Below are positions 16,284 to 26,002 of a stretch of DNA of 64,000 bases, one piece after another. The first letter of the stretch is position 1; the number at the start of each line of letters is the position of its first letter. The translations under genes were made by a program, and so were the position numbers. The DNA comes from an uncultured Pontibacter sp. (GTDB lineage Bacteria; Bacteroidota; Bacteroidia; Cytophagales; Hymenobacteraceae): NCBI RefSeq assembly GCF_947492645.1, contig NZ_CANLMZ010000007.1, forward strand, positions 62,001-126,000, read 5' to 3'. The notes beneath the pieces are model-generated. The model saw only the letters and a program-made list of their open reading frames with translations, was not told the origin of the DNA and did not search any database.

Positions 16284-17048
16284 TCAACCGAAACGGCCTG
16301 TAATATAGTTTTGGGTGCGGTTATCTTTAGGGCTTGTGAACATGGTTTTTGTTTTGGCATATTCTACCAACTCTCCCATGTAAAAGAAGGCTGTCTGGTC
16401 GCTTACACGGCCGGCCTGCTGCATGTTGTGCGTTACAATTACTATGGTGTAGTGGTTCTTCAACTCATAGATCAGCTCCTCTATCTTAGCAGTAGAGATG
16501 GGGTCCAGGGCAGATGCCGGCTCGTCCATCAGTAGTACAGTAGGCGAGATAGCCAACGCGCGTGCAATGCACAACCTTTGCTGCTGCCCCCCCGACAGCG
16601 CCAGCGCAGATTTGTTCAGGTTATCTTTTACCTCGTCCCAAAGGGCAGCCTGGCGCAGCGACTTTTCTGCCGCTTCGGCTAATACCGCTTTGTTTTTGAT
16701 GCCTTGTATTTTAAGGCCATACACTACGTTTTCGAAAATGCTTTTAGGGAAGGGGTTTGGCTTCTGGAACACCATGCCTACTTGCTTACGCAGTTCATCT
16801 ACCTGCACATCTTTCTGGTAGATGTTGTTTCCGTCGAGCAGTATCTGGCCCTCTACCCTAAACCCATCTATGTAGTCGTTCATGCGGTTAAAAGTGCGCA
16901 GAAAAGTAGACTTGCCGCAGCCGGATGGGCCAATAAAAGCAGTAACGTTTTTTTCTTCCATGGCAATGTTGATGTTCTTCAGGGCATGGAAATCGCCGTA
17001 GTAGGCGTTTAAGGCTTGGGCTTCGAGCTTTATGTCTTTTTTACTCAT
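16284..17048 (-). CDS. pstB: Phosphate ABC transporter ATP-binding protein PstB
   Basis: This 254-residue ATPase powers the high-affinity phosphate importer. All motifs are intact: Walker [11 protein letters not shown]-loop VFQKPNPFP, signature LSGGQQQR, Walker [13 protein letters not shown] and H-loop VTHNMQQA. The PNPFPKS sequence is typical of PstB within the ABC family. It lies 6 bp after pstA in the same operon. Confidence 0.97.
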   Translation of the reverse strand: MSKKDIKLEAQALNAYYGDFHALKNINIAMEEKNVTAFIGPSGCGKSTFLRTFNRMNDYIDGFRVEGQILLDGNNIYQKDVQVDELRKQVGMVFQKPNPFPKSIFENVVYGLKIQGIKNKAVLAEAAEKSLRQAALWDEVKDNLNKSALALSGGQQQRLCIARALAISPTVLLMDEPASALDPISTAKIEELIYELKNHYTIVIVTHNMQQAGRVSDQTAFFYMGELVEYAKTKTMFTSPKDNRTQNYITGRFG

Positions 17049-17054
17049 GGTGTT

Positions 17055-17912
17055 TTACCACTTTATTTTTCGTTGCTGGCGGTTGCGCAAGTATACGGCT
17101 ATTCCGTTCAGCATAAAGGTGATGATCAGAAGTACAATGATGGCTGCAGCTGCGTTGTTCAGGAATGCCTCCTGTGGCCTGGATGTCCAGTTAAAGATCT
17201 GAATTGGCAGTACGGTAAACTCATCCATTGGTGATGATGGCGTGAAAGGCACGTAAGCCAGGGCTCCGATTACAATAAGCGGGGCAGCCTCGCCCACCGC
17301 TCTCGAAAGCGCCAGTATAATGCCTGTAAGTATACCTCCAAAAGATGCCGGAAGAACCTGGAACCAAACCGTTTGCCACTTAGAGGCACCCAGGGCAAAT
17401 GAACCGTCGCGGATACTGCGTGGTACTGATTTTATGGCCTCGCGTGTGGTTACTATAATGATCGGAAGTATAAGCAGCGACAATGTGAGTGCGCCAGCCA
17501 ATAAGCTGCCGCCCAGGCGCATCTGCCTTACAAATATTTCCAGGCCAAGTAAACCGTAGATAATAGAAGGTACACCGGCCAGGTTGGCAATGTTAATCTC
17601 CAGAAAACTAGAGAGCCTGTTTTTTTTGCCGTACTCCTCTAAGTATACACCTGCTGCCACACCCAACGGGAAAGCAATCAGGGTGGTAAGCACCAGTATC
17701 CACAGCGTGCCTACCCAAGCGGTAAGTATACCTGCCCGGCTGGCCCTGCGCGATGGCAGGCTCGTCAGGAAATCCCAATCGATGCGCTTGACACCCTCAA
17801 TTACAATATCGAACAGGAAAATAGCCAGTACTACCAAACCGATAAAAGTGCAGAAGATGCCGAAGACCTGGAAGGCTTTATCCTTGAGCCTGTTTTTTTC
17901 AGAATTAGTCAT
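17055..17912 (-). CDS. pstA: Phosphate ABC transporter permease PstA
   Basis: This 285-residue inner-membrane permease has six helices. The cytoplasmic loop [20 protein letters not shown] (about residues 178-197) is the EAA motif that contacts PstB. Other PstA features are [19 protein letters not shown] and [14 protein letters not shown]. Its start overlaps the end of pstC by 8 bp. Confidence 0.95.
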   Translation of the reverse strand: MTNSEKNRLKDKAFQVFGIFCTFIGLVVLAIFLFDIVIEGVKRIDWDFLTSLPSRRASRAGILTAWVGTLWILVLTTLIAFPLGVAAGVYLEEYGKKNRLSSFLEINIANLAGVPSIIYGLLGLEIFVRQMRLGGSLLAGALTLSLLILPIIIVTTREAIKSVPRSIRDGSFALGASKWQTVWFQVLPASFGGILTGIILALSRAVGEAAPLIVIGALAYVPFTPSSPMDEFTVLPIQIFNWTSRPQEAFLNNAAAAIIVLLIITFMLNGIAVYLRNRQQRKIKW

Positions 17913-18780
17913 ACTTTTCCTGATATTTCTTTTTGATCCAGAAGCTTAGGTTGTTCAGCGCAAACGTGAAGACGAAGAGGGTGATACCTGCCGCAAAAAT
18001 GGTTTTATACTCCAGGGAGTCTCGTGGCACATCTCCCATACTTACCTGCACAATGTAGGTGGTAATGGTTTCGATGGGCACCAGCGGGTTTAAGGTAAGG
18101 CGTGGTTGCTGGCCTGCCGCAATAGCTACGATCATGGTTTCGCCCACAGCCCTGGAGATGGCAAGTATAACCGAGACCACAATACCAGAGGAGGCAGCCG
18201 GGACCATTACACCGAACGATGTCTGCAAGCGTGTGGAGCCCATGCCGTAGGCAGCCTCGCGCAAGGAGCGCGGTACCGCGCTGATGGCATCCTCGCTTAA
18301 AGAAGAGATCATCGGGATGATCATGATGCCCATCACAATACCCGCCGACAAAGCGTTGAAACCGGCCATGCCAGGTATAAATTGCTGCAGAAAAGGTGTA
18401 ACTACGGTTAAGGCAAAAAAGCCATACACTACCGTTGGAATGGTGGCAAGCACCTCTAGCAGCGGCTTCACGATCTGCTTCATGCGGGCATGGGCGTATT
18501 CGTTTAAGTATATGGCTATGGTTAAGCCAATGGGCAAAGCTACTGCAATGGCAACGGCGGTGGTAAGCAAAGTGCCCGCTACTAAGGGCATTATACCAAA
18601 CTTTTTATCGGCAAACAGCGGGGTCCATTCTTTCTCAGTCAGAAATTCGCTAAGCGACACCACCTGGAAAAAGCTGATAGACTCTGAGAGCAAAACCCAG
18701 ATAATGCCTATCGTGATGAGTATTGTGATTACGGCTGATAACCACAACAAGCCCTCGATTATTTTTTCGGATACTCTCAA
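17905..18780 (-). CDS. pstC: Phosphate ABC transporter permease PstC
   Basis: This 291-residue inner-membrane permease is the partner of PstA. It contains six helices, the EAA loop [20 protein letters not shown] and the [14 protein letters not shown] segment. The reading frame opens with TTG at 18780 (complement CAA); no ATG or GTG is available before the first helix, so TTG is the probable start. It lies 69 bp after pstS. Confidence 0.95.
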   Translation of the reverse strand: MRVSEKIIEGLLWLSAVITILITIGIIWVLLSESISFFQVVSLSEFLTEKEWTPLFADKKFGIMPLVAGTLLTTAVAIAVALPIGLTIAIYLNEYAHARMKQIVKPLLEVLATIPTVVYGFFALTVVTPFLQQFIPGMAGFNALSAGIVMGIMIIPMISSLSEDAISAVPRSLREAAYGMGSTRLQTSFGVMVPAASSGIVVSVILAISRAVGETMIVAIAAGQQPRLTLNPLVPIETITTYIVQVSMGDVPRDSLEYKTIFAAGITLFVFTFALNNLSFWIKKKYQEKYD

Positions 18781-18849
18781 GGTGATGTGTTTTTTTTAAG
18801 CATCTGCTTTGGCTTGTGTGCTAAAACAAGTGCCTGTGTGTATTTCAGG

Positions 18850-19821
18850 TTATTTCTTTAAGCTGTCAGCAAATTGCTTAAACTTTTCTTTCTGCTCCTG
18901 ATACTTGCTGTCTGGCAACGGGATGTAACCTACCTCCTGGCTAAGCTCAGGGGCGCTGTCAAGGTAAAAGTTTATAAACTCCACTACCTCTGGTCTAGCT
19001 GCCGCTTTTGAGTTAACATAAATGAACAAGGGGCGTGAAAGTGGGGCATAAGAGGCATCTTTTACTGTTTGGAGAGAGGGTAGTACAGCACCCTTGCCAT
19101 TGTCTACGGGTACAACTTTTAGTTTATTCTGGTTTTCTTCGTAGTAAGCAAACCCAAAAAAGCCTAATGCATTTGGGTCAGACGATACACCTTGTACTAG
19201 TACATTATCGTCTTCGCTGGCAGTATAATCGCCGCGGCTCGAATGGCTTTTGCCTACAATAGCTTCCGTAAAATAATCGTAAGTGCCAGACTCAACGCCT
19301 GCACCATAAAGGTGAATTTCTCTGTCAGGCCACTCCGGGCGCACCTGGTTCCAGCGCATAATCTTACCTTGTGCGGCAGGCTCCCATATTTTCTTCAGGT
19401 CAGCTACTGTAATATCCTTTACCCAATCATTTTCAGGGTGCACTACTACTGTCAGTCCATCATAAGCTACCTCCAGCTCTACATACGTTATGTTGCTTGC
19501 CTTGGCTTGTTCAGCTTCTGCCTCACTTATCTGTCGCGATGCGTTTACCATGTCTATCTCGCCGCGGGTAAACTTCTTCATGCCGCCGCCTGTACCAGAC
19601 ACGCCTACGGTTACTCTCACATCCGGAGCCTCAGCACGAAACTCCTCTGCGACAGCCTCTGTGATAGGGTATACGGTAGATGATCCGTCGATCTGCACGG
19701 TGCCTGCCAGGTTCCCAGCTGCTTCGTTAGAGCTGTTGCCACCGCAGGAGCTAAGCAGCAGCGATGCGCTTAGTAATAAAGCAGCGGCAAATGTTGTGTT
19801 GTTACGCTTAAAGTTTAGCAT
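18850..19821 (-). CDS. pstS: Phosphate-binding lipoprotein PstS
   Basis: This 323-residue periplasmic solute-binding protein delivers phosphate to PstCA. A lipoprotein signal with lipobox LSSC (Cys about 26) is followed by [19 protein letters not shown] and [18 protein letters not shown], the classical phosphate-binding loops. [17 protein letters not shown] and LGFFGFAYY are also typical. It is preceded, after 99 bp, by an OprP-like porin on the same strand. I see no convincing Pho-type array in that gap, so pst is probably transcribed from the porin promoter. Confidence 0.95.
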   Translation of the reverse strand: MLNFKRNNTTFAAALLLSASLLLSSCGGNSSNEAAGNLAGTVQIDGSSTVYPITEAVAEEFRAEAPDVRVTVGVSGTGGGMKKFTRGEIDMVNASRQISEAEAEQAKASNITYVELEVAYDGLTVVVHPENDWVKDITVADLKKIWEPAAQGKIMRWNQVRPEWPDREIHLYGAGVESGTYDYFTEAIVGKSHSSRGDYTASEDDNVLVQGVSSDPNALGFFGFAYYEENQNKLKVVPVDNGKGAVLPSLQTVKDASYAPLSRPLFIYVNSKAAARPEVVEFINFYLDSAPELSQEVGYIPLPDSKYQEQKEKFKQFADSLKK

Positions 19822-19920
19822 AAGCCAATTTGGTTATAGTGTTGTGTTAAATACCTGCTTATTAGATTTTAATTTGGTACTGCAATACAAGTATAGTAGT
19901 ATCAACTATGCTACATGGGG

Positions 19921-21108
19921 CTAAAGTGCCAGCTCGAACTGAACCCTGAACTGATACTGTTCAGGGCGGTTTTCTTCATCCTGCAGGGTAATATCGCTCT
20001 GCACTTTAAGCGAGTGCCCAACAATATACTTTGACAAACCAAGGGTATACTGCTTTTGGTCGCGAAGGCCCGTAGCGGCTGTAGGGTCGTAGCTGGTATA
20101 GCGTCCGGCTACTTCCCAATTAGTGGCGAATATGTATCCAGCTTGAATGTTGAAAGCGTTTCCCGTCACAAAGGTCTCTTCTACGCCTCCTGTATCATCA
20201 GTCAAAACAACAGGCCCGTCCGGAGCTTTTCGATTGGCATATTCAGCCATGGATGAGAAGCCTCTGTACTTGAACATGGCATCTAAAAAAAGTGTGCGCA
20301 GGTCTCGCTCGGCACTAAGGAAATCGCCAAGCTGGCCCTGTGACCTGGAAGCGTTATCGTTGTAATCGAATGAGGCGGCCAAGGCTAATTTAGGTGTTTG
20401 TTCTCGCTCAATATCACCCCCTACATAATCGCCATCGCCTTTAAATTCGCCGAAAGGTAGCACCTCAAAGCGAGCTGTGTAGCCGTAGCCGCCCGCATTG
20501 TTTACTGTAATATCGCGGCCTTCGCCCATACTTATGGCGCCTGCTTCGCGAAGCACCACATTGCCTATTTTATGTTGATGGTGTAGCTGCAAGCCAGCGT
20601 CGCGATCTAAATTAAACTGTGCGTTTAGCAGACTGCGATCCACGAACTGCATTTTTTGGGAGGAAACAATACGCTCTCGGTTGCCTGGTAATTTTGTCTG
20701 GCCAACCCAAAGAGACAGGTTTGGTGCAAAGTTCCATTTGGCTACTGCATCAAGTATAATGTTGTCGGCGTTGTTTGTCTGGTCTGGCGTGTCGCTGCCA
20801 ATGTCGCTGTTACTCAGGCCTAACTCTATTTTATACTCCAGCTTAGGCGAGTAGGCAAAGCCGTCAAACTTTAAGCGTGCCCTGCGGATAAGTATGCGGT
20901 CATCCCAATTGTTCGTTTCCGCATTTTGCACTCCCTGGTACAGCACCTGGAAGCGTGTACCCAGCTTTATGCTGAACGAAGAATCTGCAGCTACAAATTG
21001 CAGCCCTTTACCAAATTTGGAGTTATTTATACTTTGCCCAAAGGAAGTATAAGTGGTTAGTATACAGATTATGAGTAATAAATAAGCTCTTTTGCAGCGT
21101 AAATCCAC
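19921..21108 (-). CDS. OprP/OprO-type phosphate-selective porin (first of the pst operon)
   Basis: This is a 395-residue outer-membrane beta-barrel with a signal peptide ending TSFGQ. RILIRRARLKFDGFAYSPKL (about residues 71-90) is the signature of the OprP/OprO phosphate-selective porin family, and the chain ends in a barrel strand with a C-terminal Leu. The start is GTG. It sits directly upstream of pstS, so it should feed phosphate or polyphosphate into the periplasm for Pst. Its promoter has four 11-bp-phased half-sites at 21250-21289. Pore selectivity is inferred from the family. Confidence 0.88.
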   Translation of the reverse strand: MDLRCKRAYLLLIICILTTYTSFGQSINNSKFGKGLQFVAADSSFSIKLGTRFQVLYQGVQNAETNNWDDRILIRRARLKFDGFAYSPKLEYKIELGLSNSDIGSDTPDQTNNADNIILDAVAKWNFAPNLSLWVGQTKLPGNRERIVSSQKMQFVDRSLLNAQFNLDRDAGLQLHHQHKIGNVVLREAGAISMGEGRDITVNNAGGYGYTARFEVLPFGEFKGDGDYVGGDIEREQTPKLALAASFDYNDNASRSQGQLGDFLSAERDLRTLFLDAMFKYRGFSSMAEYANRKAPDGPVVLTDDTGGVEETFVTGNAFNIQAGYIFATNWEVAGRYTSYDPTAATGLRDQKQYTLGLSKYIVGHSLKVQSDITLQDEENRPEQYQFRVQFELAL

Positions 21109-21232
21109 GGTTAAAAGGATTAGGTGAGTTTTCCTTTGATGTTACCTGGCATGATATGGTTAATCAGGCCATATGGTTGTTGCTTAAAGCAGTTAGTCAG
21201 GCTGCTTTTATAGCTTCATGCCAATTTACGGT

Positions 21233-21289
21233 GCAAAGTAACTTGCGTTATATTACTCGATAATTACCTCAATGTTATCTTATTGTTAA
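21233..21289 (-). promoter_or_regulatory. Pho-box-like array and -7 element of the pst-linked porin
   Basis: Read on the coding strand, four 7-mers TTAACAA, ATAACAT, GTAATTA and GTAATAT begin exactly 11 bp apart (21289 down to 21250). They are followed by 9 bp and TACTTTGC (21233-21240). The first T of TTTGC lies 12 bp past the last half-site, the same spacing as in the promoters at 22876-22931 and 23068-23123. Four phased direct repeats abutting the -7 element match how PhoB-type regulators replace the upstream promoter element. PhoB binding is inferred. Confidence 0.7.
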
Positions 21290-21463
21290 GGCTTTTGCGG
21301 ATGGGGTAAATTAATTGTTTTGTGCCTTTTTATACTTGCCAGCAAACATACATAGCAAGTATAAAAGTATGGCGAGCAAACGCTAAGCTAGTATGAAGAA
21401 GGTAGAGTGGATCAGGTGGGGAAGGTGCTTCAAACAGGTGGCTATCGTGTTGCTGGTATAAAA

Positions 21464-21494
21464 AGGCCCCTTCTGCACCGTGCAAAAGGGGCCT
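21464..21494 (-). terminator. Rho-independent terminator after the second porin gene
   Basis: A 14-bp stem with one mismatch (AGGCCCCTTTTGCA on the minus strand) and a 3-base loop is followed by TTTTT. It lies 24 bp after the stop of the 21518-22789 gene. Confidence 0.85.
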
Positions 21495-21517
21495 GCAATA
21501 AAGTTTATAAAATGGCT

Positions 21518-22789
21518 TTAGAAATTAAACTGTGCCTGCAGTCTTAAACGGTTGCCGTGTTGCTGATTCATCGGGTTGGCGGCGTTTCTCACAGTTCTAT
21601 CTCCGATAGCGTATAAAGCTGTAAGCTCCAGGTTTTTGATCACAAGCCACTCCGCCCCGATCTCTGTCTCATACACCAGATAGCCGGCGGCGTCTCTCTC
21701 GTGTTTTTTACCGCCGTCGTAATACTGCATTTTTAAGAATGGCATGATGGTTTGGTTGCCTGCCCTGAACAAATACATGGCTTGTGCATACCCTCCCTGT
21801 AAGGTTTGCTCTGTGATAGAATTTGTTTCAGGGTTGTACTCGGGGCCTTTGCCTATATTATACTCTGCCTGAAAACCTAGCGGCTGCGGATAAACTACTA
21901 ATGTGGCGGCCACGCGCTGATCGGTATAGCTTTCGTTTGCCTGCACTCCGGTACTTACCTGATCTGGGGCAACAGTATACTTACCTGTATAAGCCTGCAC
22001 ACCAGGCTCGATAAACTGGCCGTTTTTTAGTTTAAACGGATAAGATACTCTTGCTACAACATGCAGGTTGTCGTTAGCCTCTGGTTTATTAGCTGTTTGC
22101 CCGTTAAAAAAGCCTAGCCCTAACACACCGTAGTCTCCGCTGCCTTTCAGGCCCTTGTTTGTAAGCTCTTCAAAACGGCTGCGTATTGCCGCTGGTGCGT
22201 AATAAAAAAACATTCCTAAATCACGTTCGTTGGCGATGGCGCTGTTAAGAGCATCGTTACGGTCCAGGGTCAGGCGGTTGCTGCTCGACTGTAGGTTCTC
22301 AAACCCATAGGGGATTTTACTCTGCCCGATTCGCACCCGATACGCTTTACCGGCATCCAGGGCAACATCAAAATAAGCATCGCGCAGCTGCAAAAAGTTA
22401 AGCGAAGTAGAACTGGCAGATGAGGCTAAGTCGGGCTGAATGTATATAAATACCCGGTCATGCACATTACCGCTAATAACTAAACGGGCACGCCTGATAA
22501 AAAGACCTCCGTTCTCACCGAGTGATCTGTCGCATTGGTCGCATTTTAAATCCGGGTTTGTCTCGAGCAGGCGGTTATACCTGATCTGGGCATAGCCTCT
22601 TATAGAGAGTATCTCATACCAGGCCTTCTTTTTTTCATGATCGCCTTGCTTCACCGCCGTGGTGGTAGGTGTTGCTATTGTTGCTGTGGTCCCGGTTGTG
22701 TCTGTTTGTGCGAAGGCATTCGATAAGGCAATTAAACTCAAGGCAGCACCTGCCAGCGCAGCTTTGCCGTTCCAATTCATTACTATCAT
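21518..22789 (-). CDS. OprP/OprO-type phosphate-selective porin (stand-alone)
   Basis: This 423-residue outer-membrane barrel has a signal peptide ending in NAFAQ. GGLFIRRARLVISGNV (about residues 91-106) is the OprP-family signature, and the protein ends with a typical barrel strand (RLRLQAQFNF). It is a distant paralogue of the porin at 19921-21108. It has its own terminator and its own Pho-like promoter (22876-22931), so it forms a separate, co-regulated unit. A Pro/Thr-rich linker follows the signal peptide. Two ATGs (22789 and 22780) could serve as start; both precede the signal peptide. Confidence 0.88.
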   Translation of the reverse strand: MIVMNWNGKAALAGAALSLIALSNAFAQTDTTGTTATIATPTTTAVKQGDHEKKKAWYEILSIRGYAQIRYNRLLETNPDLKCDQCDRSLGENGGLFIRRARLVISGNVHDRVFIYIQPDLASSASSTSLNFLQLRDAYFDVALDAGKAYRVRIGQSKIPYGFENLQSSSNRLTLDRNDALNSAIANERDLGMFFYYAPAAIRSRFEELTNKGLKGSGDYGVLGLGFFNGQTANKPEANDNLHVVARVSYPFKLKNGQFIEPGVQAYTGKYTVAPDQVSTGVQANESYTDQRVAATLVVYPQPLGFQAEYNIGKGPEYNPETNSITEQTLQGGYAQAMYLFRAGNQTIMPFLKMQYYDGGKKHERDAAGYLVYETEIGAEWLVIKNLELTALYAIGDRTVRNAANPMNQQHGNRLRLQAQFNF

Positions 22790-22875
22790 TATGGGTGAGA
22801 AATCAGGTAATAGTGTGTATATGTTTAAAGTGTTTGTGAACCAAAGGGTTAGTCAGACCCTAGAGGTTATCTATG

Positions 22876-22931
22876 CAAAGTACAATAGTAAGTATTATGG
22901 CAACATTACCTCTATGTTAAATGAATGTTAA
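22876..22931 (-). promoter_or_regulatory. Pho-box-like array and -7 element of the stand-alone porin
   Basis: On the coding strand the half-sites TTAACAT, TTAACAT, GTAATGT and ATAATAC begin at exact 11-bp intervals (22931 down to 22892). They are followed by 9 bp and TACTTTG (22876-22882). The first two half-sites are identical. The layout is the same as in the two other phosphate-block promoters. Confidence 0.7.
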
Positions 22932-23067
22932 CAAATTAGCCATACTTATGGTAGCCCCAATTAAGTCAGGAATACTGTGCTGAATCTGTAGTAAGGGGTA
23001 TTATGGGTGTAAAGATAACATTTCGTTAATGCTGGCTTAACCCTTTGTTTAAGTATGGCTGGCAATC

Positions 23068-23123
23068 TTAACGAAAGGGTAATTTACCTATAATTATGAG
23101 GTAACATGCTCCCTCTACTTTTG
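23068..23123 (+). promoter_or_regulatory. Pho-box-like array and -7 element of the TonB receptor
   Basis: Half-sites TTAACGA (23068), GTAATTT (23079), ATAATTA (23090) and GTAACAT (23101) are phased at 11 bp. After 8 bp comes TACTTTTG (23116-23123), a perfect TAnnTTTG -7 element lying 27 bp before the ATG. TTTGC starts 12 bp after the last half-site, as in both porin promoters. Confidence 0.72.
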
Positions 23124-23150
23124 CATCGAGACTAATCAAAAGTAGATGAC

Positions 23151-25952
23151 ATGAAATCCTTACTCACAATTCTCACCATTATTGCCACCGCAGTTGCTGC
23201 GTTTGCCCAACAAGGCACGCTAAAAGGCAAAGTAACCGATAAAACAACCGGCGAAGGTATAATTGGAGCCGTGGTGTTTATAAAAGGCACCTCTAAGGGC
23301 ACCACAACCGATTTTGAAGGAAACTATACTTTACCGCTAGAGGCAGGCACCCACACGTTGTCAGCCACTTTTCTTGCCTACAAGCCTTTTGAAAATGCAG
23401 GTGTACAAGTAAACCCAGGGCAAACAACAACCCTTAATATACAGCTAGAGGAAAATGCTACCCAACTGCAGGCAGTAGAGGTTGTGGGCACGCGCCAAAC
23501 AAATACTGAGATGGCGCTCATGCAAGACCTGAAATCGAGTGAGATAGTGGTAAGCGGAGTTTCAGGGGAGCAAATTGCCAAGTCCCTGGACCGGGATGCG
23601 GCAGCTGTAGTTCGAAGAATACCTGGCGTAACTGTAATGAACGACCGCTACATCATGATCCGTGGCCTTAGCGAACGCTACAATACTGTAATGCTGAATG
23701 ATGCCCTTACACCAAGCACGGAAACTGACTCACGCGCTTTCTCTTTTGATATACTGCCTACAAGCGTACTTGATCGCATACTAGTTTACAAATCCGGATC
23801 GCCGGAGCTACCCGGGGAGTTTGGCGGCGGTGTTATAAAAGTATACACTAAAAACTTTGCTACTGATAATACTACCACATTAAATATAACGGGAGGACAC
23901 CGTGCCGGAACCACATTTAGCGATTTTAGAAGCTACAAAGGAGGCAAAACTGACTTTTTAGGTTATGATGATGGTACGCGTACATTGCCTGGTGCTTTTC
24001 CTGCGGACTTAAATACTGTAAGAGGTGATGCTTTAGTAAATGCTGCACGATCATTAAATAACAGATGGGGGGCAGAAACCTCGACAGCGCTCCCTGATCT
24101 GAGAATGTCTCTTGGCTTAACCCGTCGCTTCTTTATAGGTGATACCGAGACAAGCAACATTTCTTCTGTTTCTTACAGCAATACCAACCAGTTTGTTGAT
24201 GTGACAAGATATCGTTACACCAAATACTTTGAGGGGGTACCGGCCTCAGACAGAATTCAGTACCGTTTTGAGGATAAAGAGTATAGCCAGAATGTAAGAC
24301 TTGGGATAGTTAGCAACTGGGCTTTCAGGTTAAATAGCGGCAACAAAATTGAATTCCGGAACCTGTTTAACCAAATGGGGCAAAGCCAGGTGATAGAGCG
24401 CACAGGTTTTGAGGTACAGGGCAAAAACGTTGATGTGAACAACTATGCACAGCGATACGAAAGTCGCGCTATTTACTCTGGGCAGCTGCAGGGCACACAC
24501 GACAGGAACGATGATAGAACACGTTTTACCTGGCTTGCCGGTTACAACTACACCAACAGGAACGAGCCGGATTACAAGCGAATACGTTCGCAGCGCGACT
24601 ACAACACGGATAATCCCTTTATGTGGGTAATACCGTATAGTGCGTCTACGTTTGATGCTGGGCGCTTTTACGCTGAGCTGAATGAGAACACCTTTACGGC
24701 AAGCGCCCAGGTGGAGCACCAATTGAATGGCGGCGACACGCTTAGTCAAAACCAGCCAAAAATAAGAGCAGGCTTTTACACCGAAAGAAAAGATAGAAGC
24801 TTTGATGCCCGCTGGATGGCCTACACCGTAGCAGATCCATCTAACTTTAACCAAAGCTTACTTACGCTGCCGCTGTCGCAGCTATTTACCTCAGAAAGTA
24901 TAAACGCTATATCAGGCTTTAGTTTAGCGGAAGGCACCAACCCAACAGACAGGTATGATGCTGCTAACACGCTGCTGGCAGGTTATGTAGGAGGATCACT
25001 TCCTTTATCATCAGCCTTAAATATAGCAGGCGGGGTGCGAGTAGAGTATAACCGCCAGCAACTAGAGACAACAAGATATGGTGGTGTACCGGTTAATGTA
25101 GATAACCCGATCACAAGTATACTTCCATCAGTTAATGCCACTTATAATTTCAGTCCTCGGTCTTTGCTACGCGGCGGTTACAGCGTTAGCGTTAACAGGC
25201 CAGCGTTTCGGGAACTCGCGCCTTTCGCTTACTACGACTTTCAGTTAAATGCTGAGATACAAGGAAATGAAGAGCTTACAACTGCCACCATCCACAATGC
25301 CGACTTACGCTATGAGTTTTACCCTAACCCAACGGAGGTAATCTCAATCGGTGGCTTTTACAAATACTTCAGGAACCCTATAGAAACTTATATACTGCCT
25401 TCTGCAGGCAACCCTATTTTTGAAACCAACAATGCAGAGAGTGCTCAAAGCTATGGCATAGAAACCGAGATCAGGAAGTCTTTCCTGGATTTATCTAACA
25501 GCAGCATTATACAGAATACAAGCTTTGTTTTAAATGCCTCGCTCATAGAGAGCAACATTAGCTTAGGCGATAAGGCGCAGAACCAGGCAAAAGAAAGAGC
25601 TATGTACGGCCAGTCTCCATTTATAGTAAATGCTGGCCTATACTATCTGGATGAAGCAAAAGACCTGCAAATAAACCTGCTGTACAACGTGATCGGCAAA
25701 CGAATTTTTGCTGTAGGAGACAACGATGAGCCAACTGTCTACGAGATGCCTCGCAACATGATAGACCTCGCAGTAACCAAAGGGTTTGGCAAGCATATCG
25801 AAGTTAAAGCTGGCATTCAGGACATCCTGAACCAAAAAGTAAGGTTAGTACAAGACTCAAATAATGATGCCAAAATCAGAGGGGTAGATGATGATTACAC
25901 CACTTTTAAACGTGGTAGCTACTCTACTCTGGGCATTACCTACAAGTTTTAA
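23151..25952 (+). CDS. TonB-dependent outer-membrane receptor with carboxypeptidase-D-like N-terminal domain
   Basis: This 933-residue receptor should import a bulky or scarce substrate across the outer membrane using TonB energy. It has a signal peptide ending AFAQ, a carboxypeptidase-regulatory-like beta domain (about 22-105, GKVTDKTTGEGIIGAVVFIK), a plug (about 120-245, with RRIPGVTVMNDRYIMIRGLS and PGEFGGGVIKV) and a 22-strand barrel ending in Phe (STLGITYKF). There is no SusD partner; instead a surface beta-helix lipoprotein follows 50 bp downstream. The promoter carries a Pho-like array, so the cargo is probably a phosphorus source. The cargo itself is unknown. Confidence 0.9.
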   Translation: MKSLLTILTIIATAVAAFAQQGTLKGKVTDKTTGEGIIGAVVFIKGTSKGTTTDFEGNYTLPLEAGTHTLSATFLAYKPFENAGVQVNPGQTTTLNIQLEENATQLQAVEVVGTRQTNTEMALMQDLKSSEIVVSGVSGEQIAKSLDRDAAAVVRRIPGVTVMNDRYIMIRGLSERYNTVMLNDALTPSTETDSRAFSFDILPTSVLDRILVYKSGSPELPGEFGGGVIKVYTKNFATDNTTTLNITGGHRAGTTFSDFRSYKGGKTDFLGYDDGTRTLPGAFPADLNTVRGDALVNAARSLNNRWGAETSTALPDLRMSLGLTRRFFIGDTETSNISSVSYSNTNQFVDVTRYRYTKYFEGVPASDRIQYRFEDKEYSQNVRLGIVSNWAFRLNSGNKIEFRNLFNQMGQSQVIERTGFEVQGKNVDVNNYAQRYESRAIYSGQLQGTHDRNDDRTRFTWLAGYNYTNRNEPDYKRIRSQRDYNTDNPFMWVIPYSASTFDAGRFYAELNENTFTASAQVEHQLNGGDTLSQNQPKIRAGFYTERKDRSFDARWMAYTVADPSNFNQSLLTLPLSQLFTSESINAISGFSLAEGTNPTDRYDAANTLLAGYVGGSLPLSSALNIAGGVRVEYNRQQLETTRYGGVPVNVDNPITSILPSVNATYNFSPRSLLRGGYSVSVNRPAFRELAPFAYYDFQLNAEIQGNEELTTATIHNADLRYEFYPNPTEVISIGGFYKYFRNPIETYILPSAGNPIFETNNAESAQSYGIETEIRKSFLDLSNSSIIQNTSFVLNASLIESNISLGDKAQNQAKERAMYGQSPFIVNAGLYYLDEAKDLQINLLYNVIGKRIFAVGDNDEPTVYEMPRNMIDLAVTKGFGKHIEVKAGIQDILNQKVRLVQDSNNDAKIRGVDDDYTTFKRGSYSTLGITYKF

Positions 25953-26002
25953 CACACAATCCAGAACAAACAAATCAACTTTTTAACCCAAAATTGACAA
26001 CA

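Larger units (their letters stand above)
21109..21517. other. Intergenic region between the two porins
   Basis: These 409 bases hold the porin promoter with its Pho-like array (21233-21289) and the terminator of the upstream porin (21464-21494). Three AAGTATA/TATACTT copies lie between 21320 and 21380. No gene is present. Confidence 0.6.
22790..23150. other. Divergent regulatory region between porin and TonB receptor
   Basis: These 361 bases between two divergent genes contain two complete Pho-box-like arrays, one for each direction (22876-22931 and 23068-23123), and no gene. Confidence 0.65.

Noticed and set aside
19822-19920. Separate Pho-like array before pstS
   Set aside because: TTAACAC and TATAACC occur, but not at an 11-bp period, and no -7 element follows. 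Transcription from the porin promoter is more likely.
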